A stretch of 51,131 nt of DNA from an uncultured Alphaproteobacteria bacterium (GCA_947167235.1 CAMVHF010000003.1:1-51131), one strand, 5' to 3'; shown: positions 17,798 through 24,935, numbered from the stretch's first letter. A program made the numbers and translations. Notes: generated by a model from the sequence alone, not told the origin.

Positions 17798-19941
17798 TAA
17801 TTAACTTTACCTAATGCTCTTGCTAAAATATAATATACTTTTCCGATATCCGAACCCGAAATCAAGGCAAGCAACGTACTGGCACGCTCATTTTCACGGG
17901 CAACATTTATCAAGCTGTTGAAATCATCCAAATATTTATCAACAATAATGCGAAAATCCGGCTTCTTTTCATAATCTTCCTGAATGGCCATAATTTCCTT
18001 TTTAGTCATATTTTTAGCCAAATGACGAACAAATACGGCGTGATCTCCCTCATAATATTTTTTCCATAAATCGTCATCTTTATTGCCGTTTTTACTGAAT
18101 ATAGCATTGACATCAATAGATATTGATTCCAGTTCTTGAATTATATTTGCCGATGTTTTCATAAAGCGATCGATACCGGCTTCTTTTTGTCTTTGGTCGT
18201 ACTCATTCATTTGCTGTTTGGTTTGATCATATCTCTCTTTCAAAAAACCGAGCTGTTTTATAAGCTTGTCATCAAAATCGGAAATCTTGCGCTCGTATGT
18301 ACCCAAAGTCGAACCGATTTCTTTTCCGGCAGAGGATAAACTTTTATTCAACGCATTAATTTTTGAAGATATTTCATCCAAATTGGTCATAGCCTGTTTC
18401 ATATACGTATCTTGCTGAACAAGCAAATCGGCATTTGTTTTGCTTTGTTCCGACATAACATTTGAGCTTTCTATCAGTTTGTTTATATTGCCATTGAGAG
18501 TATTGTTAGCTTGCATGATATTATCGGAAACAGCCTCATTAACTTTGTTAAAGTCCTCAAGAATGCTCCCTGTTTTATCGTGCAAATTACCTATATTACG
18601 GGTTAAACTAGTTTCTATTTCTTTTAATCCGGTTGAAACGATATTGAAAATATTATTTAAATCACTGTTCTTATCTTGAGCCATTTCGTAGAAGTTATGT
18701 AAACGCTTTATTTCTTCACCCAAACTGTTGACCGTCATATTAATATTGTTAACGACTTGCAAGCTTTCGGATTCCAACATTTGACGCTTTCCGGCAATAT
18801 CATTACCGAGTCTCGAAAATGCTTCGGTCACTTGAGCTGATGTTTCGCGAATGGTCTTTAACTGAGTTTGGATGTTGCTTTCCAACGTTCCAGAGCGATT
18901 AATCATCGCTTCAACCTCTAAGCTGATGAGCCTGCCGTATTCCCCGAGTTTATTATCCAGATAGCCGGAATTTTTCTCAATTAAAGCCGATTGCGTTTCA
19001 ACGACCTGTTTTTGTTCCATAATACTGGTTTCGATGTGCGAAATTCCGGAATCTAAGCGACGGAACAATTCTTCGCAGTTTTCAGATGTGCGTAAGAAAG
19101 TTTTTTCCAAATTTTCGCCGCGTTCAGACCATGATTCGATAATTCTGCCGATAGCCAACTGGCTGGTTTCCGAGTATGTATTCAGTTGTTCTTGTGCGCG
19201 TGCAATATTTTCATTATTCACATCAACAACCTCTTTAACCCGTTCGGCCGCCGTTACCATCTGATTTACCATAGGTGTCAAAATACTAACCAGTTTTTCG
19301 CTGTCTTCCTTCATTTGCAAGGTATTAACACGAAAATCCGCGGTAGCTGTCGTGGCTTTTTCGGTAACATAACCGAAATTATCAACCAGTTTTTGAATTT
19401 CATTATTCAATTCGGACATCGTTTGAGATGAATACTTATCCAAAGCTTCCGCCAACTGCTTAAAATCATCGACACGTTCGGTTAAATCGCGCTTAATCAC
19501 ATCGCTTTGAGCGCAAATATCACGAGTAACCTCTTTTAATTCCGAAACCTGAGTTCTGATAGCTTCGGCAATCATTTTTGTTGCTGCACTGCCGTCAGAA
19601 TCCGGAAATATAATCTGACTGAGCGAATCGCGTAACATTCTGGTTTCATTTTTAAAACTGTTACCGCGATCAATGTAAGCCATAATTACCCATATAATCG
19701 CCAATGGCAAGGTTATTGTAGCCATAAAACCGCTAAACTCGTTCGGCAACATTGAAAACAGGTTATCCCAGCCGGAGAAAAAGGTAATGTATATGGCAAC
19801 AATTGCAAACCACATTACACTGAATACAATAATGAAACTGTGTAATCCGTTAGCAAACCAACTTCCGTTTTCTTCCGTTTGAACCGAAACAATGTCCGCA
19901 ATATTCTTTTTTGCCTGTTTTCCCGAATTTTTCGCAGTCAT
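17797..19941 (-). CDS. Membrane-anchored long coiled-coil protein
   Basis: The 714-residue protein has two membrane segments near residues 32-56 and 70-89, then about 500 residues of charged heptad-rich sequence (coiled coil) and a compact C-terminal domain (about 615-714; FVRHLAKNMTKKEI). I do not recognise a family. Two N-terminal membrane helices followed by a long coiled coil is the architecture of alphaproteobacterial polarity factors such as TipN, and structural or polar scaffolding is one possibility, but no sequence identity is claimed. AGGGG precedes the ATG. Promoter elements are probably in the 157 AT-rich bases upstream (19942-20098), though no clear -35/-10 pair was found. Confidence 0.7.
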   Translation of the reverse strand: MTAKNSGKQAKKNIADIVSVQTEENGSWFANGLHSFIIVFSVMWFAIVAIYITFFSGWDNLFSMLPNEFSGFMATITLPLAIIWVIMAYIDRGNSFKNETRMLRDSLSQIIFPDSDGSAATKMIAEAIRTQVSELKEVTRDICAQSDVIKRDLTERVDDFKQLAEALDKYSSQTMSELNNEIQKLVDNFGYVTEKATTATADFRVNTLQMKEDSEKLVSILTPMVNQMVTAAERVKEVVDVNNENIARAQEQLNTYSETSQLAIGRIIESWSERGENLEKTFLRTSENCEELFRRLDSGISHIETSIMEQKQVVETQSALIEKNSGYLDNKLGEYGRLISLEVEAMINRSGTLESNIQTQLKTIRETSAQVTEAFSRLGNDIAGKRQMLESESLQVVNNINMTVNSLGEEIKRLHNFYEMAQDKNSDLNNIFNIVSTGLKEIETSLTRNIGNLHDKTGSILEDFNKVNEAVSDNIMQANNTLNGNINKLIESSNVMSEQSKTNADLLVQQDTYMKQAMTNLDEISSKINALNKSLSSAGKEIGSTLGTYERKISDFDDKLIKQLGFLKERYDQTKQQMNEYDQRQKEAGIDRFMKTSANIIQELESISIDVNAIFSKNGNKDDDLWKKYYEGDHAVFVRHLAKNMTKKEIMAIQEDYEKKPDFRIIVDKYLDDFNSLINVARENERASTLLALISGSDIGKVYYILARALGKVN

Positions 19942-20098
19942 AAGACGTCCCCTGTGTTATAAAATTACACTATTTTTGACCATACTACATTGCAAATGGT
20001 AAATATTTTACATAAATTTTGCACTATTATTAAAAAAATGATTGATTTTTAAAAAGTTCTATGTATTTTGTAATTGTTGTCAAAAACAATACTTAAGA

Positions 20099-20480
20099 AT
20101 TATGCCGTTGTAGCTTTAGTTTTAGAGCACGTCATTGGTAGCTGCTAAGCAAAAACAACCTCTAAATGTTGTTTTTGTCTGCAAAGCCCGAAGGCGTCCG
20201 GTAAGCAAGGGAAAGAATTTGACCGAAGCGAGCCGCAGACGACGAGGCGGGGTCGGACCCCGTCATTACGAAAAATAGTCCGAGTATAGATTATGCCGTT
20301 GTAGCTTTAGTTTTAGAGCACGTCATTGGTAGCTGCTAAGCAAAAACAACCTCTAAATGTTGTTTTTGTCTGCAAAGCCCGAAGGCGTCCGGTAAGCAAG
20401 GGAAAGAATTTGACCGAAGCGAGCCGCAGACGACGAGGCGGGGTCGGACCCCGTCATTACGAAAAATAGTCCGAGTATAG
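20099..20480 (+). repeat. Perfect 191-bp tandem duplication of a tRNA-Thr-derived unit
   Basis: Units 20099-20289 and 20290-20480 are identical by eye. Each starts ATTATGCCGTTGTAGC like the real tRNA-Thr leader and 5' end at 20481, copies the tRNA to the anticodon loop with a damaged D-arm (one extra base and several changes), then leaves it for about 115 bp of GC-rich DNA. Each unit closes with the tRNA anticodon-arm segment in inverted orientation (GACCCCGTCATTAC) and a T-arm-like end (AGTCCGAG). The inserted part contains a 9-bp hairpin (20151-20176) and a 7+1+7 palindrome near 20255. The units cannot fold as tRNA. Confidence 0.9.
20151..20176 (+). terminator. Hairpin inside the first 191-bp unit
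   Basis: AAAAACAAC and GTTGTTTTT pair perfectly around eight bases; the same hairpin recurs 191 bp later (20342-20367). Terminator-like, though the stem is AT-rich; if active it would stop transcripts before the real tRNA-Thr. Confidence 0.5.
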
Positions 20481-20485
20481 ATTAT

Positions 20486-20560
20486 GCCGTTGTAGCTCAG
20501 TGGTAGAGCACGTCATTGGTAATGACGGGGTCGAAAGTCCGATTCTTTTCAGCGGCACCA
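20486..20560 (+). tRNA. tRNA-Thr (anticodon GGU)
   Basis: The 75-nt gene folds fully: acceptor GCCGTTG/CAGCGGC (one G-U), D-stem GCTC/GAGC, anticodon stem CGTCA/TGACG with loop TTGGTAA (anticodon 20518-20520), variable GGGTC, T-stem GAAAG/CTTTT and encoded CCA. It reads ACC and ACU. Odd point: the T-loop is TCCGATT, so position 55 is C where nearly all tRNAs have U (pseudouridine). The gene is the third member of the array upstream and the source of the fragments downstream. Confidence 0.9.
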
Positions 20561-20572
20561 TTTGTTAATTTG

Positions 20573-20601
20573 AGCCGTTCGAAGCAGTTTGTCGAACGGC
20601 T
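20573..20601 (+). terminator. Hairpin after tRNA-Thr
   Basis: AGCCGTTCGA and TCGAACGGCT pair perfectly around nine bases, 12 bases after the tRNA CCA. There is little of a T-run, so processing or termination is possible. Confidence 0.6.
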
Positions 20602-20637
20602 TAACTATTGAAAATACTATATTTTTTCCATCGGTGA

Positions 20638-20695
20638 AAAAGTCCGATAATATTAATCTTAAAAAGTCGCGTTTTAGCGAAATTATCGGACTTTT
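20638..20695. terminator. AGTCCGAT-ended inverted repeat, likely terminator of the HD gene
   Basis: AAAAGTCCGATAAT and ATTATCGGACTTTT are perfect 14-bp arms. On both strands the second arm ends in T-runs. It lies 10 bp past the end of the minus-strand HD gene and is one of three copies of this inverted repeat in 3 kb (also 21742 and 23379). Confidence 0.7.
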
Positions 20696-20704
20696 GATAA
20701 AAGA

Positions 20705-21319
20705 TTATTTGGATCTGAAGAAATCATAAATATTATGACCTATTTTCTTATCGAAATAATTTTTTATTTCATTACTATCTATCAAAATATCATCAACATT
20801 TACATTGCCGTGGCGCTCAATAAATTCTGCTGCTCGCTGTTCTAACGTAACAAATCCATTTTTATTTGCCAAATTATCACATAATTGAATTAAGTAATCT
20901 TCATCCACCGATTTATTCTTTTTGATAAAATCAGCAACAAATTGATAATCATTTTCTTTATTATAAAATAACTTTGCACATTTTTCGTATGGTGGTAAAT
21001 TACTCCACGGAAACATATGTACCAAACAAATTCGTGCAACATCTTTATCTTGATTTATTAATTTTTCATATCCAAGGATGCCGTGAAAACGCTGAATTCT
21101 GTCTTCTTCAGTTCTGCAAATATCGTGTAATAATCCCATAACATAAACTCTATCGGCATTCATTGTATTTATTTCCGATGCGATCAACTTCGCAATTTTG
21201 GCTGTTCCATATACATGATTTTCATATGTATACCAAGTATTCGGATCACGACCTAAAGCTATTTCATTTTTTTTTAACTCTTCAATTAAATTTTGTGCTT
21301 TTATGATTGAAATATTCAT
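20705..21319 (-). CDS. HD-domain phosphohydrolase
   Basis: The 204-residue protein has the HD metal motif: NHVYGTAKIA (H near 35), GLLHDICR (HD near 65), and HMFPW (H near 103). HD proteins hydrolyse phosphate bonds in nucleotides or second messengers; the substrate here is not known. AAGGAAAG precedes the ATG. It is alone on the minus strand, between the tRNA-Thr gene and repeated DNA, in the position of cargo in a tRNA-linked island. Confidence 0.75.
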   Translation of the reverse strand: MNISIIKAQNLIEELKKNEIALGRDPNTWYTYENHVYGTAKIAKLIASEINTMNADRVYVMGLLHDICRTEEDRIQRFHGILGYEKLINQDKDVARICLVHMFPWSNLPPYEKCAKLFYNKENDYQFVADFIKKNKSVDEDYLIQLCDNLANKNGFVTLEQRAAEFIERHGNVNVDDILIDSNEIKNYFDKKIGHNIYDFFRSK

Positions 21320-21375
21320 ATTATTCTTTCCTTATTTATTGTTTAGTTTAGGATATAAAGCAATAAACCTTATTT

Positions 21376-21456
21376 CAATATGCTTTTATACATTTTCCAA
21401 TGCTTTCTCCAACTTATATCCTAGCCTCCTATATTCCTGCGCATTTTCATTCCGAT
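21376..21456 (-). repeat. Repeat R1: remnant of a lost gene's 3' end
   Basis: The first 35 bases are identical to 23306-23340 (R2) and the rest is similar. Read on the minus strand both code the same C-terminus, with YKLEKALENV before a TAA stop (21386-21388 here), and upstream residues DYRNENAQEY here against NYRTENYNEY in R2. The changes keep the frame and the protein pattern, so these are broken ends of one gene family. The parent gene is not in the window. Confidence 0.75.
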
Positions 21457-21485
21457 AATCGCAAACTATCGCGCACCAATGCAAG

Positions 21486-21513
21486 AAACCCGCCCTTTGT
21501 GGCGGGTTTTTGC
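21486..21513. terminator. Terminator hairpin
   Basis: AAACCCGCC and GGCGGGTTT around CTTTGT, followed by TTTT on the plus strand and preceded by an A-rich stretch, so probably active in both directions. It lies just upstream of the split tRNA-Thr copy. Confidence 0.8.
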
Positions 21514-21543
21514 GTTGGTATCGGTGGCATAAACAGTATTTAT

Positions 21544-21685
21544 GAGCAAGTCATTACCAATGACGGGGGCGAAAGTCCGGCATCGCAGCGCCGGAAGTAT
21601 TCGGCGCAAGATAGACGGCGAATTTATGAGCCGGCCGCTTGCGGGGCTATAGTGTAACGCGCGCACATTCTTATCAGCGGCACCA
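21544..21685 (+). pseudogene. tRNA-Thr copy split in the T-loop by an 87-bp GC-rich segment
   Basis: 21544-21579 matches the real tRNA-Thr from the D-stem end to T-loop base 57 with few changes; 21667-21685 matches its last 19 bases including CCA (ATTCTTATCAGCGGCACCA, one change). Between them, exactly between T-loop positions 57 and 58, is an 87-bp GC-rich segment with a strong hairpin (GCGCCG..TTCGGCGC). The anticodon arm is in inverted orientation (GTCATTACCAATGAC), so the loop carries ACC in place of GGU. The acceptor 5' strand is not recognisable. A short frame on the minus strand here is not a gene. Confidence 0.8.
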
Positions 21686-21691
21686 TTTTTG

Positions 21692-21718
21692 AAAACCGCC
21701 TCATCGCAGGCGGTTTTT
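21692..21718 (+). terminator. Terminator after the split tRNA-Thr copy
   Basis: AAAACCGCCT and AGGCGGTTTT around CATCGC, followed by T. The same hairpin follows the second copy at 22504. Confidence 0.85.
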
Positions 21719-21741
21719 GCATTGTTTGGGCTGAATCCCAT

Positions 21742-21797
21742 AAAGTCCGATTGTTTGATTACTGAAAACAGCGATTTTTCTTTATCTATCGGACTTT
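21742..21797. repeat. AGTCCGAT-ended inverted repeat, copy 2
   Basis: AAAGTCCGAT and ATCGGACTTT are perfect 10-bp arms 36 bases apart. The interior CTGAAAACAGCGATTTTT resembles the interior at 23396 and the half copy at 22556. Terminator or mini-element. Confidence 0.65.
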
Positions 21798-21858
21798 TGA
21801 GGTAGGAATGTTGACATTTTAATTAATTCTGTTACAAAAAAGACAAGGAGAAACAATT

Positions 21859-22368
21859 ATGTCTACTTACTTAATCATTGGAAACCTTTTTTCTTTATTG
21901 TCGGCAATTTGTCTTGCTATTTCGGTTATAAAGAAAAATAAAAATGATTTTATGTATTGGCAAATCGGAGATCCACTTTTCGGAATTGCAACATGCATTG
22001 TGCTTTCGGCTTATGCGGCGCTTGTTATCAGTGTGGTTTGCTTTATTCGTAATATTTTATCTTATAAAAATAAACTAACTAAAAATATCACCTATATTCT
22101 GCTAATTATAAACGTGGCTATCGGGCTTTATGTTAATAATCTCGGCGGTATCGGCTTGATGGTGATTTTGGCTTCTGCCGGTTATACAGTGTGCATTTAT
22201 CTTACAAAAAACGAACAACAAATGCGTTGGGCATTGGTTGTTAACCAGTTGTTGTGGTTTATTCATAATTTTTATGTGCAAGCATATCCTTCGGCTGTAG
22301 CTTGTATCGTATTATGTATATGGACATTTATACAGATTTACAAAAACCGTCGTCAATTTATCTCCTAA
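21859..22368 (+). CDS. YgjV-family inner-membrane protein (copy A)
   Basis: The 169-residue protein has about five or six membrane segments and ends with the YgjV pattern of Met-Arg-Trp followed by a helix with LLWFIHNFY and a final helix. It resembles E. coli YgjV, whose function is unknown. Copies B (23494) and C (30596) share the starting pattern (GNxFSxLxxxCxAxSVxK) and the TKNEQQ(M/L)R motif. AGGAG lies well placed before the ATG. The gene follows the split tRNA-Thr and ends inside another repeat. Confidence 0.8.
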   Translation: MSTYLIIGNLFSLLSAICLAISVIKKNKNDFMYWQIGDPLFGIATCIVLSAYAALVISVVCFIRNILSYKNKLTKNITYILLIINVAIGLYVNNLGGIGLMVILASAGYTVCIYLTKNEQQMRWALVVNQLLWFIHNFYVQAYPSAVACIVLCIWTFIQIYKNRRQFIS

Positions 22369-22400
22369 CTGCTTATATTCATCGTAATTTTCTGTCCGGA
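22366..22400 (-). repeat. Repeat R3: partial copy of the lost gene end
   Basis: On the minus strand this codes RTENYDEYKQLGDKL, matching the R2 pattern RTENYNEYKQL. It overlaps the stop codon of YgjV copy A and runs straight into the GC-rich segment. Confidence 0.6.
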
Positions 22401-22497
22401 ATCGTAGCGCCGGAAATGTTCGGCGCAAGATAGACGGCGGAGCCGGCCGCTTGCGGGGCTATAGTGAAACGCGCGCACTTTCTTTTCAGCGGCACCA
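22394..22497 (+). repeat. Second GC-rich segment with tRNA-Thr 3' end
   Basis: 22394-22478 is a close copy of the GC-rich insert at 21580-21666 (8-bp deletion and some changes). It again ends with the tRNA-Thr 3' part (22479-22497, TTTCTTTTCAGCGGCACCA, one change from the real gene). The tRNA left half is missing. A minus-strand frame crossing this block is not a gene. Confidence 0.8.
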
Positions 22498-22503
22498 ATA
22501 CAA

Positions 22504-22530
22504 AAAACCGCCTCATTGCAGGCGGTTTTC
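22504..22530 (+). terminator. Terminator after the second tRNA-Thr 3' fragment
   Basis: AAAACCGCCT and AGGCGGTTTT around CATTGC; a near copy of 21692-21718. Confidence 0.85.
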
Positions 22531-22766
22531 TTGTTGATATCACTGACTCCCACAAAGTCCGATTGTCTGTTCTCTGAAAATACCATTTTTTTTCATCGCA
22601 GTTGCCTTAACATAGGCAAATATTATAGATATGAAACGGAAATAGCAAAAAATAATATTTTCCTTATGTAACCGGCAATTATTACTGTTATTGAAAACCA
22701 CCTTAAAGTATTTATTCTTAAGAGGAATATATTTGAGCGTTTATTGGTAAATAAAGAAATTTTCTA
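22531..22766. other. Gap with a half AGTCCGAT repeat
   Basis: AGTCCGAT at 22556-22563 is followed by the CTGAAAATACCATTTTTT interior seen at 23396, but no right arm follows. The rest is AT-rich, with no convincing gene. Confidence 0.5.
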
Positions 22767-22795
22767 TTGACAAATATGTGTAAAAAACATACAGT
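22767..22795 (+). promoter_or_regulatory. Promoter of the lipoprotein gene
   Basis: TTGACA (22767-22772), 17-base spacer, TACAGT (22790-22795), 32 bases before the ATG of the lipoprotein gene. Confidence 0.6.
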
Positions 22796-22827
22796 ACAGG
22801 AAATTGGTATTATTAAAAAGTTATTGT

Positions 22828-23184
22828 ATGAGAGTTATCTTTTTTTTAACCCTTATAGGGTTATGTGTGTCTTGCTCAAAAGATGTGTCTATACCTGCTG
22901 AAAGTGATGTTTTTGTTGTTGAGGATGCAAAAGTTTCTGAAACAACGATAACCTTCAATTTTAAGGGTGTTTCTGAGCCTAAAACTTTTTCTATTATTTC
23001 TTGCCAAGATGACAGTGAGTCTTTCCCGTCTTACAAGAAAGGAGATGTGGTCCTCATTAAGGATTGCAGGGTTTCTCATCTGCAGGAAGTGTGGAAGGTC
23101 GGAGTTATCATGCTATGCATTGCAATTTTGATTGTCGGCGCGTTTGTCGGTATGATCATTGTATGTGCAATAGAAAGTCAATAA
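22828..23184 (+). CDS. Small predicted lipoprotein with C-terminal membrane helix
   Basis: From the ATG at 22828 the protein is 118 residues. It begins with a signal (MRVIFFLTLIGLCVSC) that ends in a lipobox-like VSC, so lipid attachment at Cys16 is likely. A mostly beta soluble part with two cysteines follows and a strong hydrophobic helix (VGVIMLCIAILIVGAFVGMI) lies at the end. The frame opens at a TTG eight codons earlier, but the signal peptide points to the ATG. No family recognised. It has its own promoter and a strong terminator. Confidence 0.65.
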   Translation: MRVIFFLTLIGLCVSCSKDVSIPAESDVFVVEDAKVSETTITFNFKGVSEPKTFSIISCQDDSESFPSYKKGDVVLIKDCRVSHLQEVWKVGVIMLCIAILIVGAFVGMIIVCAIESQ

Positions 23185-23219
23185 AAAGAACTTGCCCGTC
23201 GGGCAAGTTCTTTTTATTG
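23179..23219. terminator. Strong bidirectional terminator
   Basis: Perfect 20-bp arms around a single T; core AAGAACTTGCCCG/CGGGCAAGTTCTT flanked by A- and T-runs. It overlaps the stop codon of the lipoprotein gene. Confidence 0.9.
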
Positions 23220-23305
23220 ATAAGAGAGCAATGCTTTAATGAACCTTACCTTTTAAAGTGTGAACTCTTTTTCAGACATACAAACGTGAGTTGTTTTATT
23301 ATCAT

Positions 23306-23390
23306 CAATATGCTTTTATACATTTTCCAATGCTTTCTCCAGCTTATATCTCAGCTGCTTATATTCATTGTAATTTTCAGTCCGATAATT
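23306..23390 (-). repeat. Repeat R2: remnant of the lost gene's 3' end
   Basis: Partner of R1. On the minus strand it reads into YKLEKALENV and a stop at 23316-23318. Its upstream end runs into AGTCCGATAAT, the left arm of the inverted repeat at 23379. Confidence 0.75.
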
Positions 23391-23429
23391 TGCTTCTCAA
23401 AAATACCATTTTTTAATCATTATCGGACT
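23379..23429. repeat. AGTCCGAT-ended inverted repeat, copy 3
   Basis: AGTCCGATAAT and ATTATCGGACT are perfect 11-bp arms, the right one followed by TTTT. The end sequences match 20638-20695. Confidence 0.7.
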
Positions 23430-23493
23430 TTTTGCTAATAAGTATTGAATTATTGAATTTATTAAGCTAAAAAAACAGAAAAGAGGTTAATTT

Positions 23494-23991
23494 ATGCCAA
23501 CATATTTGATTTTAGGTAATATATTTTCTTTATTGTCAGCACTTTGCATAGCTATATCTGTTTTAAAAAAAAATAAAAACGATTTAATTTTATGGCAAGG
23601 TATAGATGTTATATTTTGCATCTTATCAAATATCGCTCTTTATACATACTCTGCATTAGCAACAAACACCATCGCACTAATAAGAAATTTTTTGGCCTAC
23701 AAAAATAAGCTAACAAAACAAATAACTTGGATTTTATTCATTTTATGTATTGTCGCAGGATTATATGCAAACAATCGCGGTATAATTGGTTTGTTTCCGA
23801 TTATTGCCTCAGCGAGTTATACCATTTTTATGTATATAACTAAAAACGAACAGCAAATGCGTTGGGCGTTGGTTTCCAACCTTATTTTATGGTTTGTTCA
23901 CGATATTTATGTTCAGGCATATCCGTCTGCCTTAATAGATGTGGTTTTAAGCGTGTGGACTTCTATACAAATTTTTAAAAATCGAAAATAG
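23494..23991 (+). CDS. YgjV-family inner-membrane protein (copy B)
   Basis: 165 residues, close to copy A throughout (GNIFSLLSALCIAISVLKKN, TKNEQQMRWALV, FVHDIYVQAYPSA). Several membrane helices, no other domain. AGAGG precedes the ATG. Like copy A it follows directly after an AGTCCGAT inverted repeat, so the gene and its upstream repeat were probably duplicated together. Confidence 0.8.
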   Translation: MPTYLILGNIFSLLSALCIAISVLKKNKNDLILWQGIDVIFCILSNIALYTYSALATNTIALIRNFLAYKNKLTKQITWILFILCIVAGLYANNRGIIGLFPIIASASYTIFMYITKNEQQMRWALVSNLILWFVHDIYVQAYPSALIDVVLSVWTSIQIFKNRK

Positions 23992-24067
23992 AAATTTTAT
24001 TCTTCAATTTTTCACATTCTTGCGGGTGGTTAGTCCGATATTCCCACACTGTTTCGCAACCTTTTAT

Positions 24068-24091
24068 AAAAGCACTTCTCGAGGTGCTTTT
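24068..24091. terminator. Convergent terminator
   Basis: AAAAGCACTTC and GAGGTGCTTTT pair around TC, with one G-U. It lies between YgjV copy B and the convergent membrane gene and can serve both. Confidence 0.85.
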
Positions 24092-24616
24092 CTATTTAAT
24101 CAAAATTCTTATAAAATAGCTGAATAAAACTATAATGTCGGCAGTAAATAAAAACAAGGATATTGTGGCCAGAATGTTGCAAACATAAGAAAATTTGATC
24201 TTTATTTTATTTTCCGTATAAGACGCAATGAAATAATAAACCAAGCAACCGATTACCGGTATAATAACATCTAACGCTTTACTAAACAGAGAAATCGTCA
24301 AAAACACTAAAATAACGGTAAGTATAAAAACAAATATCTTTAAGGGTTTGCAGTTTTTGATGTATGCCGGAAGCAATAAGGCTATAATCAGCGATAATAA
24401 TCCGCCCCAAACAACCGCCAGTATAATACTCATAAAACTAAGCATCGTAGGGGAAAAAAGGTCCTCAAACGCTAAAAAACTGAAAATAATCGTACCGCCC
24501 AAAATTTTATATAACAAGCTGATAGTCTGTTCTTTATTATTGCGCCAAAAATAAATTATTTCACCTAAAGCAATAATCATAAATATAAGAGCTATAACAA
24601 ATATGGTTATTGGCAT
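24092..24616 (-). CDS. Hypothetical membrane protein
   Basis: 174 residues with five or six hydrophobic helices and very few charged residues apart from the short loops (WRNNKEQ, AYIKNCKPLK, ENKIKIK). AAGGAATT precedes the ATG. No family recognised. It is convergent with YgjV copy B and shares a terminator. Confidence 0.65.
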   Translation of the reverse strand: MPITIFVIALIFMIIALGEIIYFWRNNKEQTISLLYKILGGTIIFSFLAFEDLFSPTMLSFMSIILAVVWGGLLSLIIALLLPAYIKNCKPLKIFVFILTVILVFLTISLFSKALDVIIPVIGCLVYYFIASYTENKIKIKFSYVCNILATISLFLFTADIIVLFSYFIRILIK

Positions 24617-24935
24617 TTTAATTCCTTTCGACGATAATTGTTTTGTAAAGAACAGCCTTTATATTAAATATTCTAAAAAAAATGTCAAACTATTACTCTT
24701 GCGTTATGCTGATAAAATTCAAGCATCTGCGAATTATTTTAAAAAGCGGCAGATGCCTAACTGTGTGGTCAGGACTCGGTGTTATAATATTAGTTATCTT
24801 TCGTGAATACACTTGACTTTTGTCTAAAATAAGTATAAAAAGGAAGTATAATTAATACTTCAAATAAGGAGGCAGATAGCTTATATTTGTAAGGAAATAA
24901 ATCATATTTGAAGGATTTGTACAAGGATACGAAAA
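24617..24935. other. Gene-free stretch with an inverted repeat and a possible promoter
   Basis: GCATCTGC (24723-24730) and GCAGATGC (24749-24756) form a hairpin without a T-run. TTGACT (24813) and TATAAA (24834) could be a promoter with a short 15-base spacer for the gene at 24936. Nothing else seen. Confidence 0.4.

Noticed and set aside
20099..20480. The two 191-bp units as functional tRNA genes
   Set aside because: Each has a broken D-arm, loses the tRNA after the anticodon loop and carries its anticodon-arm segment in inverted orientation; no cloverleaf can form.
20099..20480. CRISPR array
   Set aside because: There are only two long units and no short repeats with unique spacers; the unit is tRNA-derived.
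21466..21741. Minus-strand frame of 91 residues across the split tRNA-Thr
   Set aside because: It runs through a terminator, tRNA sequence and the GC-rich segment; its likeness to the frame at 22365-22586 comes from the repeated DNA.
22365..22586. Minus-strand frame of 73 residues
   Set aside because: It covers the second GC-rich segment and terminator; same reason as above.
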